A DNA stretch of 64,000 bases from AP-15 sp963747735 (lineage in GTDB: Bacteria; Pseudomonadota; Alphaproteobacteria; ATCC43930; CGMCC-115725), in NCBI GenBank assembly GCA_963747735.1, contig CAVVGE010000007.1:62001-126000 (forward strand), read 5' to 3'. Under the pieces are notes generated by a model. That model saw only the letters and a list, made by a program, of their open reading frames with translations. It searched no databases and was not told where the DNA came from. Shown in pieces: positions 1-8,039 of the stretch (position 1 is the first letter of the stretch; each line of letters starts with the position of its first letter). A program made the position numbers and the translations under genes.

Positions 1-1
1 G

Positions 2-1609
2 GCCAAGGTGTTTGGCGAGGCCGCCTTTATCCACGACATGACGCTCGACGGCATGGTCCATGCGCGAACCGTGCGCCAGCCGCGCCGGGGTGCGGTGCTC
101 CGGAGCGTGGACGAAGCGGCGATCCGCCACGCCGCGAAAGGTCCGATCGAGATCCTGCGCGACGGCAATTTTCTCGCCATCCTCGGCGCCGACGAGACCG
201 TCGTCGAAGCCGCTGCCGCGGTCGCGCCAAATTACGTCGCCTGGGACGAGGTCGACGCCATCGCGCCCTTTCAGGAAGAGGCGCGCTGGCTGTTGCAGCA
301 GCCGTCGAACGACCGGCTGGTCGGCCCGCCGCCGGCCGATCCCGGCACCGGCGCGAGCCGGCACGAGGCCTCCTATACGCGGATGCACGTCGCCCATGCC
401 TCGATCGCACCCTCCTGCGGGCTCGCGCGCTATCGCGACGGCCGCCTCGAAGTGTGGACTCATTCGCAGGGGGTCTATCCGCTGCGCGACGCGCTGGCGC
501 GCACCCTGAAGCTCGATCCCACGGCGATCTCGGTCAGGCACGTGCAGGGGCCGGGCTGCTATGGCCATAACGGCGCCGACGACGCCGCCGCCGATGCGGC
601 AGCCTTGGCGGTGCGGCGGCCGGGGCAGCCGGTCCGGGTGCGCTGGCGGCGCGACGAGGAGTTCGGGTTCGAGCCGGTCAGCCCGTCGATGGTGGTGCGG
701 GCCGCGGCGGCGCTCGACGGGTCGCAGCGGCCGATCGACTGGACCACCGAAATCTGGAGCGGCCGCCACGGCAGCCGGCCGGGCGGCGGCGGCAATCTGC
801 TCGCGGCCGAGGCGCTCCCCGACCCGCCGCCGCCGGCGCCGCTCAACGAATCCTCGGGCGCGCCCGGCGCCGGCACCCGCAACGGCGAGCCGCTCTACGA
901 TTTTGCGGCGAAGCGCATCGTCCACCACCTTGTCGCCGAGACCCCGGTGCGGACCTCCTCGCTGCGCGGGCTCGGCGCCACGCTCAATGTCTTCGCCATC
1001 GAATCGATGATGGACGAATTGGCCGGGCGCGCCGGAGTGGACCCGGTGGCCTATCGGCTCTCGGTGCTGTCCGACCCGCGCGCCCGGGCCGTCGTCGAGC
1101 GGGCGGCGCAGATGGCGGGGTGGCGGCCGGGGAGGCCCTCCGGCGCCGGGCATGGCCGGGGCATCGGCTTTGCCCGCTACAAGAACCTCGCCGCCTATGC
1201 CGCAGTCGTTGCCGAGGTCGCGGTCGATGAGCATGTCCGGGTCGAGCGGGTGTGGTGCGCCGCCGATGCCGGGCTCGTGATCAACCCCGATGGTGCGGTC
1301 AACCAGCTCGAAGGCAATATCGTCCAGGCGGCGAGCTGGGCGCTCAAGGAGGGGGTGCGGCTCGATGCGGGCGGCATCGCCTCGCGCGACTGGGAAACCT
1401 ACCCGGTGCTCCGCTTCAGCGAGGTGCCGGAGATCGCGGTCGAGCTGGTCGAGCCCGCCTCCGACCGGCCCCCGCTCGGCATCGGCGAAGCCGCCGGCGG
1501 CCCGGCGGTCGCCGCGATCGGCAACGCCGTCGCCCACGCGCTCGGCACCCGCCTGCGCGACCTGCCGTTGACCCGCGAGCGGATCATGGCGGCGCTGCTG
1601 CGGGCCTAG
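2..1609 (+). CDS. Molybdopterin-binding subunit of a xanthine dehydrogenase/aldehyde oxidase-family hydroxylase (5' end off window)
   Basis: The frame is open from the first bases of the window, so the N-terminus is missing; about 535 residues are visible where the family usually has 700-780. The visible part starts inside the first a/b hammerhead-like region (VFGEAAFIHD), continues through the Mo-cofactor-binding domain (GPGCYGHNGADD, then RVRWRRDEEFGFEP), and ends with the second Mo-binding domain, which carries the conserved GIGEAAGGPAVAAIGNAV segment; its Glu is the usual catalytic base of these enzymes. The layout resembles IorB-type enzymes rather than classical XdhB. Such subunits hydroxylate aldehydes or N-heterocycles and pass electrons to a 2Fe-2S partner, which would be upstream and is not seen. 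The substrate cannot be inferred. The gene converges on the glutathione peroxidase gene, leaving six bases between the stops. Confidence 0.9.
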   Translation, partial: AKVFGEAAFIHDMTLDGMVHARTVRQPRRGAVLRSVDEAAIRHAAKGPIEILRDGNFLAILGADETVVEAAAAVAPNYVAWDEVDAIAPFQEEARWLLQQPSNDRLVGPPPADPGTGASRHEASYTRMHVAHASIAPSCGLARYRDGRLEVWTHSQGVYPLRDALARTLKLDPTAISVRHVQGPGCYGHNGADDAAADAAALAVRRPGQPVRVRWRRDEEFGFEPVSPSMVVRAAAALDGSQRPIDWTTEIWSGRHGSRPGGGGNLLAAEALPDPPPPAPLNESSGAPGAGTRNGEPLYDFAAKRIVHHLVAETPVRTSSLRGLGATLNVFAIESMMDELAGRAGVDPVAYRLSVLSDPRARAVVERAAQMAGWRPGRPSGAGHGRGIGFARYKNLAAYAAVVAEVAVDEHVRVERVWCAADAGLVINPDGAVNQLEGNIVQAASWALKEGVRLDAGGIASRDWETYPVLRFSEVPEIAVELVEPASDRPPLGIGEAAGGPAVAAIGNAVAHALGTRLRDLPLTRERIMAALLRA

Positions 1610-1615
1610 CCGGGG

Positions 1616-2113
1616 TCAGGCGGGCGTGTCCAGCAGACGCTCGATCTCGCCGACGATGCGGCGATCGGTCGGCGCCACCTGGGCCGGCCAGGCGCCGGCC
1701 AGCGCGCCATCCGGCCCAATCAGGTATTTGTGAAAGTTCCAGCGCGGCGTGCCGGCTTCGCCGAGGCTGGCGGTGATCCAGCGGTAGAACGGATGGGCGT
1801 CGCCGCCGAGCACCCGGCATTTCTCGGCGAGCGGAAAATCGATCGCGTACCCGGTCGTGCAGAATTCCTTGATCTCGGCCGCCGAGCCCGGCTCCTGCCG
1901 GCCGAAATCGTTGGACGGCACGCCGAGCACCACGAGCCCCCGGTCACGGTAGCGTTGCCACAGCTCTTCGAGATCGCGGTATTGCGGCGTATACCCGCAA
2001 TAGGAGGCGGTGTTGACGACGAGCACCGGCCGCCCGCGCCAGGCGTCGAGCGGCAGCGGGGCGCCGTCGATCGAGGTGAATTCGAACTGGTAGGGATCTG
2101 CGGCGGTGGTCAA
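1616..2113 (-). CDS. Glutathione peroxidase family protein
   Basis: A 165-residue protein of normal length for bacterial thiol peroxidases of the GPx family, which reduce H2O2 and organic peroxides with glutathione or thioredoxin as donor. The peroxidatic Cys lies in VVNTASYCGYTPQY. The WNFHKYLIG motif supplies the conserved Trp and Asn. A further Cys in EFCTTGYAIDFPLAEKC could act as resolving Cys. The usual NQFGGQEPG reads SNDFGRQEPG here, so the catalytic Gln position is Asp. I chose the TTG start (LTTAADPYQFEF) because GGGAG lies about nine bases upstream and family members start there; an in-frame ATG at 2161 is an alternative. No signal peptide is evident, so it is probably cytoplasmic. 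Confidence 0.9.
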   Translation of the reverse strand: MTTAADPYQFEFTSIDGAPLPLDAWRGRPVLVVNTASYCGYTPQYRDLEELWQRYRDRGLVVLGVPSNDFGRQEPGSAAEIKEFCTTGYAIDFPLAEKCRVLGGDAHPFYRWITASLGEAGTPRWNFHKYLIGPDGALAGAWPAQVAPTDRRIVGEIERLLDTPA

Positions 2114-2206
2114 GGGCGGTCTCCCGAAAACGGGCGAAAATCGAGCATCGGCACCCAGCATAGCGCCGTCGCGCCGGCGGTGCAGCCGCCGGTTTTGGGC
2201 GCGGCG

Positions 2207-2839
2207 ATGCTGCTCGCGTTCTTTCTGAAGGGGATCGTCGTGGGCGCGGTCATCGCCGTGCCGGTCGGGCCGGTCGGCGTCTTGTGCGTCAGGCGGACGA
2301 TTTTCGAGGGGCGGCTGGCGGGCCTCGTTTCGGGCCTCGGCGCGGCCACTGCCGACGCAATTTTCGGCATCGTCGCCGGCTTCGGGCTCACCTTCATAGC
2401 CGACTGGCTGCTCGGCTACGAAGACCTGCTGCGCGTCGGCGGCGGCTGCTACCTCCTTTATGCCGGCGGGGCGGGGTTTCTGGCAAAATCCGACGAGAAG
2501 CCGCATGAGGAGACCGATCCCGAGGGCTTGGCGCGCGACTTTGCTTCGACCTTTGCGCTCTGCGTCGTCAATCCGGTGACGATCGTCGCCTTTCTCGGCA
2601 TTTTCGCCGCGCTCGGGCTGAGCGGCGCCGAGGCGACCTTGACCCGCGCGGCGGCCATGGTGCTCGGCGTGTGGATCGGCTCGATGCTGTGGTGGCTCGG
2701 ATTGAGCCTCGGCATCGGGTCGTTTCGCCGCTCGATCGGGCCGCGTCAGCTGCGTTGGATCAGCCGCGGCTCGGGCGCCGTCCTGTTCCTGTCCGGCGCC
2801 GCCTTGCTGATAACCGCCGCGGTCGAGCATTTCGCCTGA
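2207..2839 (+). CDS. LysE/RhtB-family transporter
   Basis: A 210-residue integral membrane protein with the LysE-superfamily pattern: N-terminal AFFLKGIVVGAVIAVPVGPV with the typical P-x-GP turn, a central hydrophobic pair around YLLYAGGAGFLA, a hydrophilic loop (SDEKPHEETDPEGLARDF), then CVVNPVTIVAFLGIFAAL with the conserved NP, and a last pair of helices. Family members export amino acids or related metabolites through the inner membrane; the substrate cannot be told from sequence. The ATG at 2207 places the first helix at the N-terminus. It is divergent from the glutathione peroxidase gene, about 90 bp away, and may be co-transcribed with the PaiB-like gene 22 bp downstream. Confidence 0.85.
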   Translation: MLLAFFLKGIVVGAVIAVPVGPVGVLCVRRTIFEGRLAGLVSGLGAATADAIFGIVAGFGLTFIADWLLGYEDLLRVGGGCYLLYAGGAGFLAKSDEKPHEETDPEGLARDFASTFALCVVNPVTIVAFLGIFAALGLSGAEATLTRAAAMVLGVWIGSMLWWLGLSLGIGSFRRSIGPRQLRWISRGSGAVLFLSGAALLITAAVEHFA

Positions 2840-2861
2840 CGGCAAGCCGGAAGGACGCCTC

Positions 2862-3488
2862 GTGGTCTACCTGCCTCCCTATTTCACCGAAACGCGCCGT
2901 GACGTTCTGGTCGCCCATATGGAGCGCTACGATTTTGCCCTGCTGGTCACGCACGGCAGCGCCGGCCTCGTCGCCAGCCGAGTTCCATTCCTGCTCGAAG
3001 AGGAAGGCGAGATTCTGCACCTTCAGTGCCATCTCGCCCGCGCCAACCCGCAAGTCGCCGACCTTGCCGCAGGTGGCGAGGTGCTCACCGTGTTCGCCGG
3101 CCCGCACGCCTATGTCTCGCCCGCCTGGTATGAAAAGGGGCCCGCGGTGCCAACCTGGAATTACGCCGACGTCCACGCCTACGGCCGGGTGCGGCTGATC
3201 GAAGAGGCCGACCGGCTGCGCGCGCTGCTGCGCCGGCTGACCGACCGCCACGAAAAGCGCCGCGCCGCGCCGTGGCGGATGCAGGACCTGCCCGATAATT
3301 ACGTCGCCGGCATGCTCAACGGCATCATCGGCTTCGAGATCGCCGTCACCCGGCTCGAAGGCAAATTCAAGCTGAGCCAGAACCGCCCGGCCGCCGACCG
3401 GCCGCGCGTCATCGCCGCCCTCGAAGCAAACGAGGACGCCAACTCGGGCGCCGTGGCGCAGCTGATGCGCCAGCGCAGCCAAGATTGA
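2862..3488 (+). CDS. PaiB-like FMN-binding protein
   Basis: A 208-residue protein matching the PaiB/transcriptional-regulator family (split-barrel FMN-binding fold). Family hallmarks visible are MVYLPPYFTE at the N-terminus, HGSAGLVASRVPFLL, the GPHAYVSPAWYE motif followed by VPTWNY, and a C-terminal GFEIAVTRLEGKFKLSQNR. Bacillus PaiB is described as a negative regulator of sporulation and protease genes; in proteobacteria the role is unclear and a flavin-binding or pyridoxamine-oxidase-like activity is equally possible. GTG start with AAGGA eight bases upstream. It follows the LysE-type gene closely, so the two may form an operon. Confidence 0.85.
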   Translation: MVYLPPYFTETRRDVLVAHMERYDFALLVTHGSAGLVASRVPFLLEEEGEILHLQCHLARANPQVADLAAGGEVLTVFAGPHAYVSPAWYEKGPAVPTWNYADVHAYGRVRLIEEADRLRALLRRLTDRHEKRRAAPWRMQDLPDNYVAGMLNGIIGFEIAVTRLEGKFKLSQNRPAADRPRVIAALEANEDANSGAVAQLMRQRSQD

Positions 3489-3736
3489 CCGGGCTTTACC
3501 AAGCGGCGGGAGGCGGGGCCTGGCGAATATGATGCCGCGGCGCCGGCTGGTGAAAAACCCGTCAGGCGGCGAATTGCACAAAAAATGACACAGCGGGGCG
3601 GCCTGCAGCACCCCGATTCGCGGGGATAGGGGAATGACGACACCCACTCTGCCATATTGCTCGAATAGGCTGGATTGTTCGATCTCTTGCGTTGAAGCGC
3701 GGAATCGGTAGCCTCGCCAAATACTGCCGCCGCGCT

Positions 3737-3796
3737 GGCTGATTTCCTTCCGGCTAGTTTCCTTCCGGCTGATTTCCTTCTGGCTGATTTCCTTTT
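3737..3796 (+). repeat. Four tandem 15-bp repeats upstream of the MscS gene
   Basis: Four consecutive 15-bp units with the pattern GGCTGATTTCCTTCC, each differing at one to three positions, sit directly before the start region of the mechanosensitive channel. The rest of the 327-bp gap between 3489 and 3815 shows no convincing gene, promoter or terminator. If the TTG at 3795 rather than the ATG at 3816 were used for translation, the array would abut the start codon. Confidence 0.8.
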
Positions 3797-3815
3797 GGCG
3801 GATACCGAGGAGCGA

Positions 3816-6122
3816 ATGCTGGCGAGGAGAGTGCACGGGCCGACCCGGTGGCTGCTGCCGCGAGCCTGGCGCATCGCGCTCGGTCTCATCCTCGCGATGC
3901 TCGCCTCGGCGCATTCCGCAGAGCCGGCGCCCCAGCCTCCGGCACCGGTCTCCGCCGCCGAGCTGGAGCGGCTCGTCGGCACATTGCAAGACCCGGCGGC
4001 GCGAGCCCGGCTCGTCGCCGAATTGCGCGCGCTGATCGCGGCCCAGCGCGCCACACCAGCGCCCGCCTCAGCCGCTGCCGCGCCAGAAAAGGCCGCGGCA
4101 AAACCGACGCCGCAGAGGGCGGCGATCGCGCTGTTCGGCCGGTTGTCGCGGCAGGTCGATGCCGCCACCGGCGAGATCCTGGCGGGTGCGGCGGTCGTCG
4201 TCGATGCCCCTCGCCTGATCGGCTGGATCGGGCGGCAGATCGCCAACCCGGCGGCGCGGACCCGCTGGATCACCGCCGGCTATGCGTTGGCGCTGGTCTT
4301 TGGGCTGGCGATCGCCGCGGAGTGGGTGGTGCGGCGCCTGCTGGCGCGGGTGACGCCGACATTCCCGGTGCGGCGCAGCGATTCGCGCCCGGTCCGCGCG
4401 CTGTTCGCGCTCTTGGGCTTTTTTCTCGACGCATTGCCGATCCTGGTTTTTGCCGGCACCGCGTTTGCCGCGATCGAGATGGGGCCCGCCAGCTTCATCC
4501 CGACCCGGGTGACGCTCTCGGTGCTGGCCGCCACGACGGCCGAGGCGCGGCTTTTATTGTGCGCCGCGCGGGCGCTGCTGCTGCCGACCGATGCCGGCGC
4601 GGTTTTTGTGCCGATCGGCCCCGAGACCCGAAATTACCTCTACATCTGGTTCAAGCGCTTTGTCTTTTTCGCGGCCTATGGCTATGCCATCCCCGAAGCT
4701 GCGTGGTGGCTCGGCATTCCCGGCGCGATCTACGCGCTGATGCTGAACCTGACCGGCCTGGTGCTGGCGCTGCTGGCGATCGTTTTTGTGCTGCAAAACC
4801 GCGGCGCGATCGGCCGCTGGATCGCCGGCGACCCGCCCTCGTCCACCGGCTGGGGCCGGATTCGCCGCACCCTCGGCGAGATCTGGGCCTTGCTCGCGGT
4901 CGTCTACATTATCGGCATCTATTTGATCTACGCGCTGCGCATCGAGGGCGGCTTCGGCTATGTGCTGCGCGCGACGGTGTTGAGCCTCGTCGTTCTCGTC
5001 GCTGCCCGACTCGTCGTTCGTGCCGTCCAGCGGCTGAGCCAGCGCGGCTTTGCCCTCTCGCCCGAGCTCAAGGCTCAATTCCCCACTCTGGAGCACCGCG
5101 CCAACCGTTATCTGCCGGTCCTGACCGGGCTGATCGAGGTCGCGGTCTATGTGCTGGCGGCGGCGACCGTGCTTCAGGCCTGGGACGTCGCTGCCTTCGC
5201 CTGGCTCAACAGCGCCCTCGGCCGGCAGCTGATCGGCCGGCTGGCGGCGATCGGGCTGATGGTGGCGATCGCCTTGGTTCTCTGGGAATTTGTCGATGCG
5301 GCGATCGAGCGGCATCTGAACGGCCTCGGCCACGAGGGCGCGCTGCGCCGCACCCGCATGCGCAACCTCTTGCCGCTGCTGCGCACCGCGGCGTTGAGCG
5401 TGATCGTGGTGTTGACCGGGCTGATCGTGCTGTCGCATCTCGGCATCGACATCGCGCCGCTTTTGGCCGGCGCCGGCGTCATCGGCGTCGCGATCGGCTT
5501 TGGCAGCCAGGCGCTGGTCAAAGACATCATCACCGGGCTCTTCATCCTGGTCGAGGACCAGTTCGCGGTCGGCGACATCGTCGATGTCGGCAAGGACCAT
5601 GCGGGTATGGTCGAGGCGATCACGATCCGCACCGTGCGCCTGCGCGACCAGGCCGGCACCGTGCACACGATCCCGTTCAGCGAGGTGGCGAGCGTCAAAA
5701 ACCTGACCCGCGACTTTGCCCATGTCGTCGCCCGGATCACGATCTCCTATCGCGAGGACATCGATTGCGTCGTCGAGATCCTGCGCGGGGTCGGCGACGA
5801 GCTGATGGCCGACGAAAAGCTGCGCCCGCTGATCCTCGACCCGTTCGACTATCTGGGCGTCGATGCCCTCGACGAATTCTGGGTCGTGCTGCTGCTGCGC
5901 ATCCGTACCCTGCCGTTGCAGCAATGGGTGGTCGGCCGCGCCTACAACCGCCTCGTCAAGATCGCCTTCGACAAGCACGGCATCGCCAGCCGCGACCCCA
6001 ACCCGGTGGCGATCGCGACCCCTGCCGCTACCCCTGCCCCTGCCGGTGGCGCCAAGCTCCGCCTACCCGAGCCCGCGGTCGAGCCTGGGGTCGAGCCCGC
6101 GGTCGAGCAACCGCCTGCCTGA
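3816..6122 (+). CDS. Large MscS-family mechanosensitive ion channel
   Basis: A 768-residue protein. A hydrophobic signal-like segment (IALGLILAMLASAHS) is followed by a periplasmic Ala/Pro-rich region with helix-forming AELERL segments, then roughly ten membrane segments, and the MscS core at about residues 540-700. The pore-lining helix region reads GVIGVAIGFGSQALVKDIIT and the beta domain ILVEDQFAVGDIV. The C-terminus ends in Pro/Ala-rich and VEP repeats. This is far longer than E. coli MscS (286 aa) and resembles the YbdG/YnaI-to-MscK range of multi-helix channels that release solutes on hypo-osmotic shock. The ATG at 3816 is preceded by GAGGAG; a TTG 21 bases upstream is in frame. Monocistronic by position. 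Confidence 0.9.
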   Translation: MLARRVHGPTRWLLPRAWRIALGLILAMLASAHSAEPAPQPPAPVSAAELERLVGTLQDPAARARLVAELRALIAAQRATPAPASAAAAPEKAAAKPTPQRAAIALFGRLSRQVDAATGEILAGAAVVVDAPRLIGWIGRQIANPAARTRWITAGYALALVFGLAIAAEWVVRRLLARVTPTFPVRRSDSRPVRALFALLGFFLDALPILVFAGTAFAAIEMGPASFIPTRVTLSVLAATTAEARLLLCAARALLLPTDAGAVFVPIGPETRNYLYIWFKRFVFFAAYGYAIPEAAWWLGIPGAIYALMLNLTGLVLALLAIVFVLQNRGAIGRWIAGDPPSSTGWGRIRRTLGEIWALLAVVYIIGIYLIYALRIEGGFGYVLRATVLSLVVLVAARLVVRAVQRLSQRGFALSPELKAQFPTLEHRANRYLPVLTGLIEVAVYVLAAATVLQAWDVAAFAWLNSALGRQLIGRLAAIGLMVAIALVLWEFVDAAIERHLNGLGHEGALRRTRMRNLLPLLRTAALSVIVVLTGLIVLSHLGIDIAPLLAGAGVIGVAIGFGSQALVKDIITGLFILVEDQFAVGDIVDVGKDHAGMVEAITIRTVRLRDQAGTVHTIPFSEVASVKNLTRDFAHVVARITISYREDIDCVVEILRGVGDELMADEKLRPLILDPFDYLGVDALDEFWVVLLLRIRTLPLQQWVVGRAYNRLVKIAFDKHGIASRDPNPVAIATPAATPAPAGGAKLRLPEPAVEPGVEPAVEQPPA

Positions 6123-6282
6123 ACCCTCGGCCGCCGTGTTGCGCCGTGCGGTGCGCGCCGCTGAAGCTCGGGGAATATTGGGCTGGATCGGCGCGGTGCG
6201 TCCCCCGCTTTCGCGAGGGCAGGCTCTTCGAGACAGCCGCTGGGCGGCTTCCTCAGAGCATGTGAAGGAATACCAAACCGCT

Positions 6283-6403
6283 GTCATTCCGGGGCGTGGG
6301 CGCAGCCCGCGAGCCCGGAACCCATGCACACCGGCCTGCGGCATGCGGGCGGACGGCGGTGTTCATAGGTTCCGGGCCTGCCCTGCGGGCATCCCGGAAT
6401 GAC
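6283..6403. repeat. 121-bp palindromic (REP-like) element
   Basis: The sequence opens with GTCATTCCGGGGCGTGGGCG and closes with the reverse-complement-like GCGGGCATCCCGGAATGAC; inside, AGCCCGGAACCCATG pairs with ATAGGTTCCGGGCCTG, and CACCG pairs with CGGTG near the apex. The whole 121 bp can fold into one long imperfect hairpin. Terminal GTCATTCCGGG repeats of this kind are common as dispersed intergenic elements in alphaproteobacteria. It lies in a 399-bp gene-free stretch between the MscS gene and recX, which point at each other, so it may also act as a bidirectional terminator. Confidence 0.75.
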
Positions 6404-6521
6404 ATTGCTTTCGACGCAGAATTTCTTCACAGGTTCTCAGGACAAGCGGGCGCGTCTCGAAGCATGCACGGCGCCGATGCAGCGCCCTATTTCCGATCCC
6501 CGCCAATTCATTCACATCCTC

Positions 6522-7070
6522 TCACCCGGCCTCGCCGCGCGCCAGCTCCTCGACCGCGTCGATATCGGGGCAGGCCAGCACCGCTTGTGCGGCGCGGCGG
6601 TCGAACCCGGCGCGGGCAAAGGCGCCGAGCTCGCGCGCCGGGTCGGCGGCGCCGCGCCGATAGGGCCCGAGCCGGCGGCGCCGGGCAAAGGCGCAGGCGG
6701 CGGCGAGGTCGGGGTCGCCCGTTTCGGCGCCGAGCGCAGCGACAGCCTCGCCGGCAACCGACGCCGCCACCCCTTTCGCCAACAGCCGGGCTCGGATCTT
6801 GTGCCGCGGCTCGCCGCGGCGGTAGAGCGAGTGCGCTCGCGCCGCAGCGTAGCCCGCGTCGTCGAGCAGACCCGACGCGCGATAGCGCTCGATCAGCATC
6901 TCGACCGCCCCGGCAAATTCCCCGGCCGCCTCAGGTGCCCGCCGCCGGATATGCCGCAGCAGCACCCGCCGCAAATTCTCCGCCGAGCTGGCATACCGCC
7001 CGAGATAGCCGAGCGCCCACCCCTCGATCAGGTCGGGCGTAACCTCTCGCCCCGCTCCGGAACCGCGCAT
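6522..7070 (-). CDS. recX: Regulatory protein RecX
   Basis: A 182-residue protein with the three-helix tandem repeats of RecX: AENLRRVLLRHIRRR near the N-terminus, the central YRASGLLDDAGYAAARAHSLYRRG with HKIRARLLAKGV, and a third repeat ending FARAGFDRRAAQAVL. RecX binds RecA filaments and limits recombinase activity. I chose the ATG giving MRGSGAGREV; the frame stays open upstream without family similarity. recA is not adjacent in this window. A decayed RTX-protein tail lies 98 bp upstream on the same strand. Confidence 0.88.
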   Translation of the reverse strand: MRGSGAGREVTPDLIEGWALGYLGRYASSAENLRRVLLRHIRRRAPEAAGEFAGAVEMLIERYRASGLLDDAGYAAARAHSLYRRGEPRHKIRARLLAKGVAASVAGEAVAALGAETGDPDLAAACAFARRRRLGPYRRGAADPARELGAFARAGFDRRAAQAVLACPDIDAVEELARGEAG

Positions 7071-7168
7071 CGCCCAGCCTGAAATTCGATCGAACGCCAG
7101 TATCGCCGCCCGCCGCGGCACGCGACAACTCCTTCGGACCTCCTGCGCAAGATCGGGCCGGACCCCTG

Positions 7169-7624
7169 CTACGACATAAACAGGAGGTGGGCGGGATCGA
7201 GGGTGGGACTGCCGGTGAGGGTCGCGACGAGCTTTTCGCGCTGCCGCTGCCGATCGCCGAATAGAACAGCTCACCGCCGGAATAGGCAAACCGCTGGCTC
7301 GATTTGGTAAAGGCGCCGGTGGTGAAGAGGGCGCCCAGCGGCTGTGGCGTCGCGCCGGCGCCGGCGCCGGTCAGGCTGAAGCCCGAGCCGCTGATAAACA
7401 TCAGCGTGTTCGCGGCGGAAACGGCAAAATCGGCGACCGTGTTGCTGCCGGGCGCGGAAAAGGTGAACTGGTTGGCGCCGGCCTTGCCGGTCATCGTCGT
7501 CTTGCCGCCGGCAAAGAACACATCGCCGCCGGCCCCGCCGGTCAGCTTGTCCACACCGGTGCCGGCATAGATCACGACATGGTCCGCCGCCGGCACGCTC
7601 ACGGCGAGGCTGACGGTGCCGCAA
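7169..7624 (-). pseudogene. 3' remnant of an RTX/haemolysin-type calcium-binding protein, frameshifted
   Basis: Reading the minus strand gives VIYAGTGVDKLTGGAGGDVF, a haemolysin-type nonapeptide-like stretch, then FTFSAPGSNTVADF and FAYSGGELFYSAIGSGSA, the typical C-terminal layout of secreted RTX proteins. Around 7222-7235 the frame shifts; in the next frame the expected ending EKLVATLTGSPTLDPAHLLF continues to a TAG at 7169. No upstream start or body of the protein is present: the open frame stops at a TGA just beyond 7630, where the DNA becomes AT-rich. It is therefore a broken 3' fragment of about 140 codons, probably left by a deletion or insertion. Could be a sequencing indel plus a truncated gene; either way it is not a full gene. 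Confidence 0.65.
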
Positions 7625-7635
7625 GATTGCGATCG

Positions 7636-7735
7636 GATGTCATGTCAGGTAATTGTAAATATTCTAATGATCAGCACTAATGATCGAACAATAGCCGGTT
7701 ATTCGATATTTGTAAATCGGCTGTGCTGCTATCGT
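7636..7735. other. AT-rich patch upstream of the RTX fragment
   Basis: About 100 bp with markedly lower GC than its surroundings, containing the near-direct repeat CTAATGATC at two places and several short A/T runs. It begins where similarity of the RTX fragment ends, which fits a recombination junction or foreign insertion. No coding frame is convincing in the 415 bp between the fragment and argD. Confidence 0.4.
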
Positions 7736-7808
7736 GCTTGGCGCCCATATCGGGGGGGCTGCGAAATCCGGCATCCCTGGCCAGCAGACGCGGTGCGCCG
7801 AGCGCGAA

Positions 7809-7837
7809 TTGACAGGGTGGCGGGTGGTCGCCATACT
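7809..7837 (+). promoter_or_regulatory. Candidate sigma-70 promoter for the argD-argF-hslO run
   Basis: A perfect -35 hexamer TTGACA is followed after exactly 17 bases by CATACT, which matches four of six -10 positions. It would give a transcript with a leader of about 195 bases before the argD GTG start. The leader has no obvious attenuator or riboswitch fold that I can recognise. Apart from this and the AT-rich patch, the 7625-8039 stretch holds nothing I can support. Confidence 0.45.
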
Positions 7838-8039
7838 CCGCCGCTTTCCTGCTCGATGGCCGGGCCGGCGGTGCCGGCTGGGGCCGAGCCGAGGAGAGTG
7901 GCGATGATGCGCGGTCCGGGGCGCTGGCGCCGGCGGTGGGGAACGATGCGGATGACGGCCGCAGCGGCGGCCCGGCGACGACGATAGCCGCCGCTCCGCC
8001 ACCTCAGCTTTTCGGACCGCTCGCGCAGGAGACAATCCC

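Noticed and set aside
3489..3815. Possible small RNA or gene in the gap before the MscS gene
   Set aside because: Only the 15-bp repeat array stands out; no promoter-terminator pair or conserved fold could be seen.
4554..5978. 474-codon minus-strand frame opposite the MscS gene
   Set aside because: Antisense shadow rich in Asp/Gln/Arg with no motifs; the MscS frame is fully supported.
7616..7987. Plus-strand frame of 123 codons before argD
   Set aside because: Starts in the AT-rich patch and ends in an Arg/Ala run; no motif and poor agreement with codon-position GC bias.
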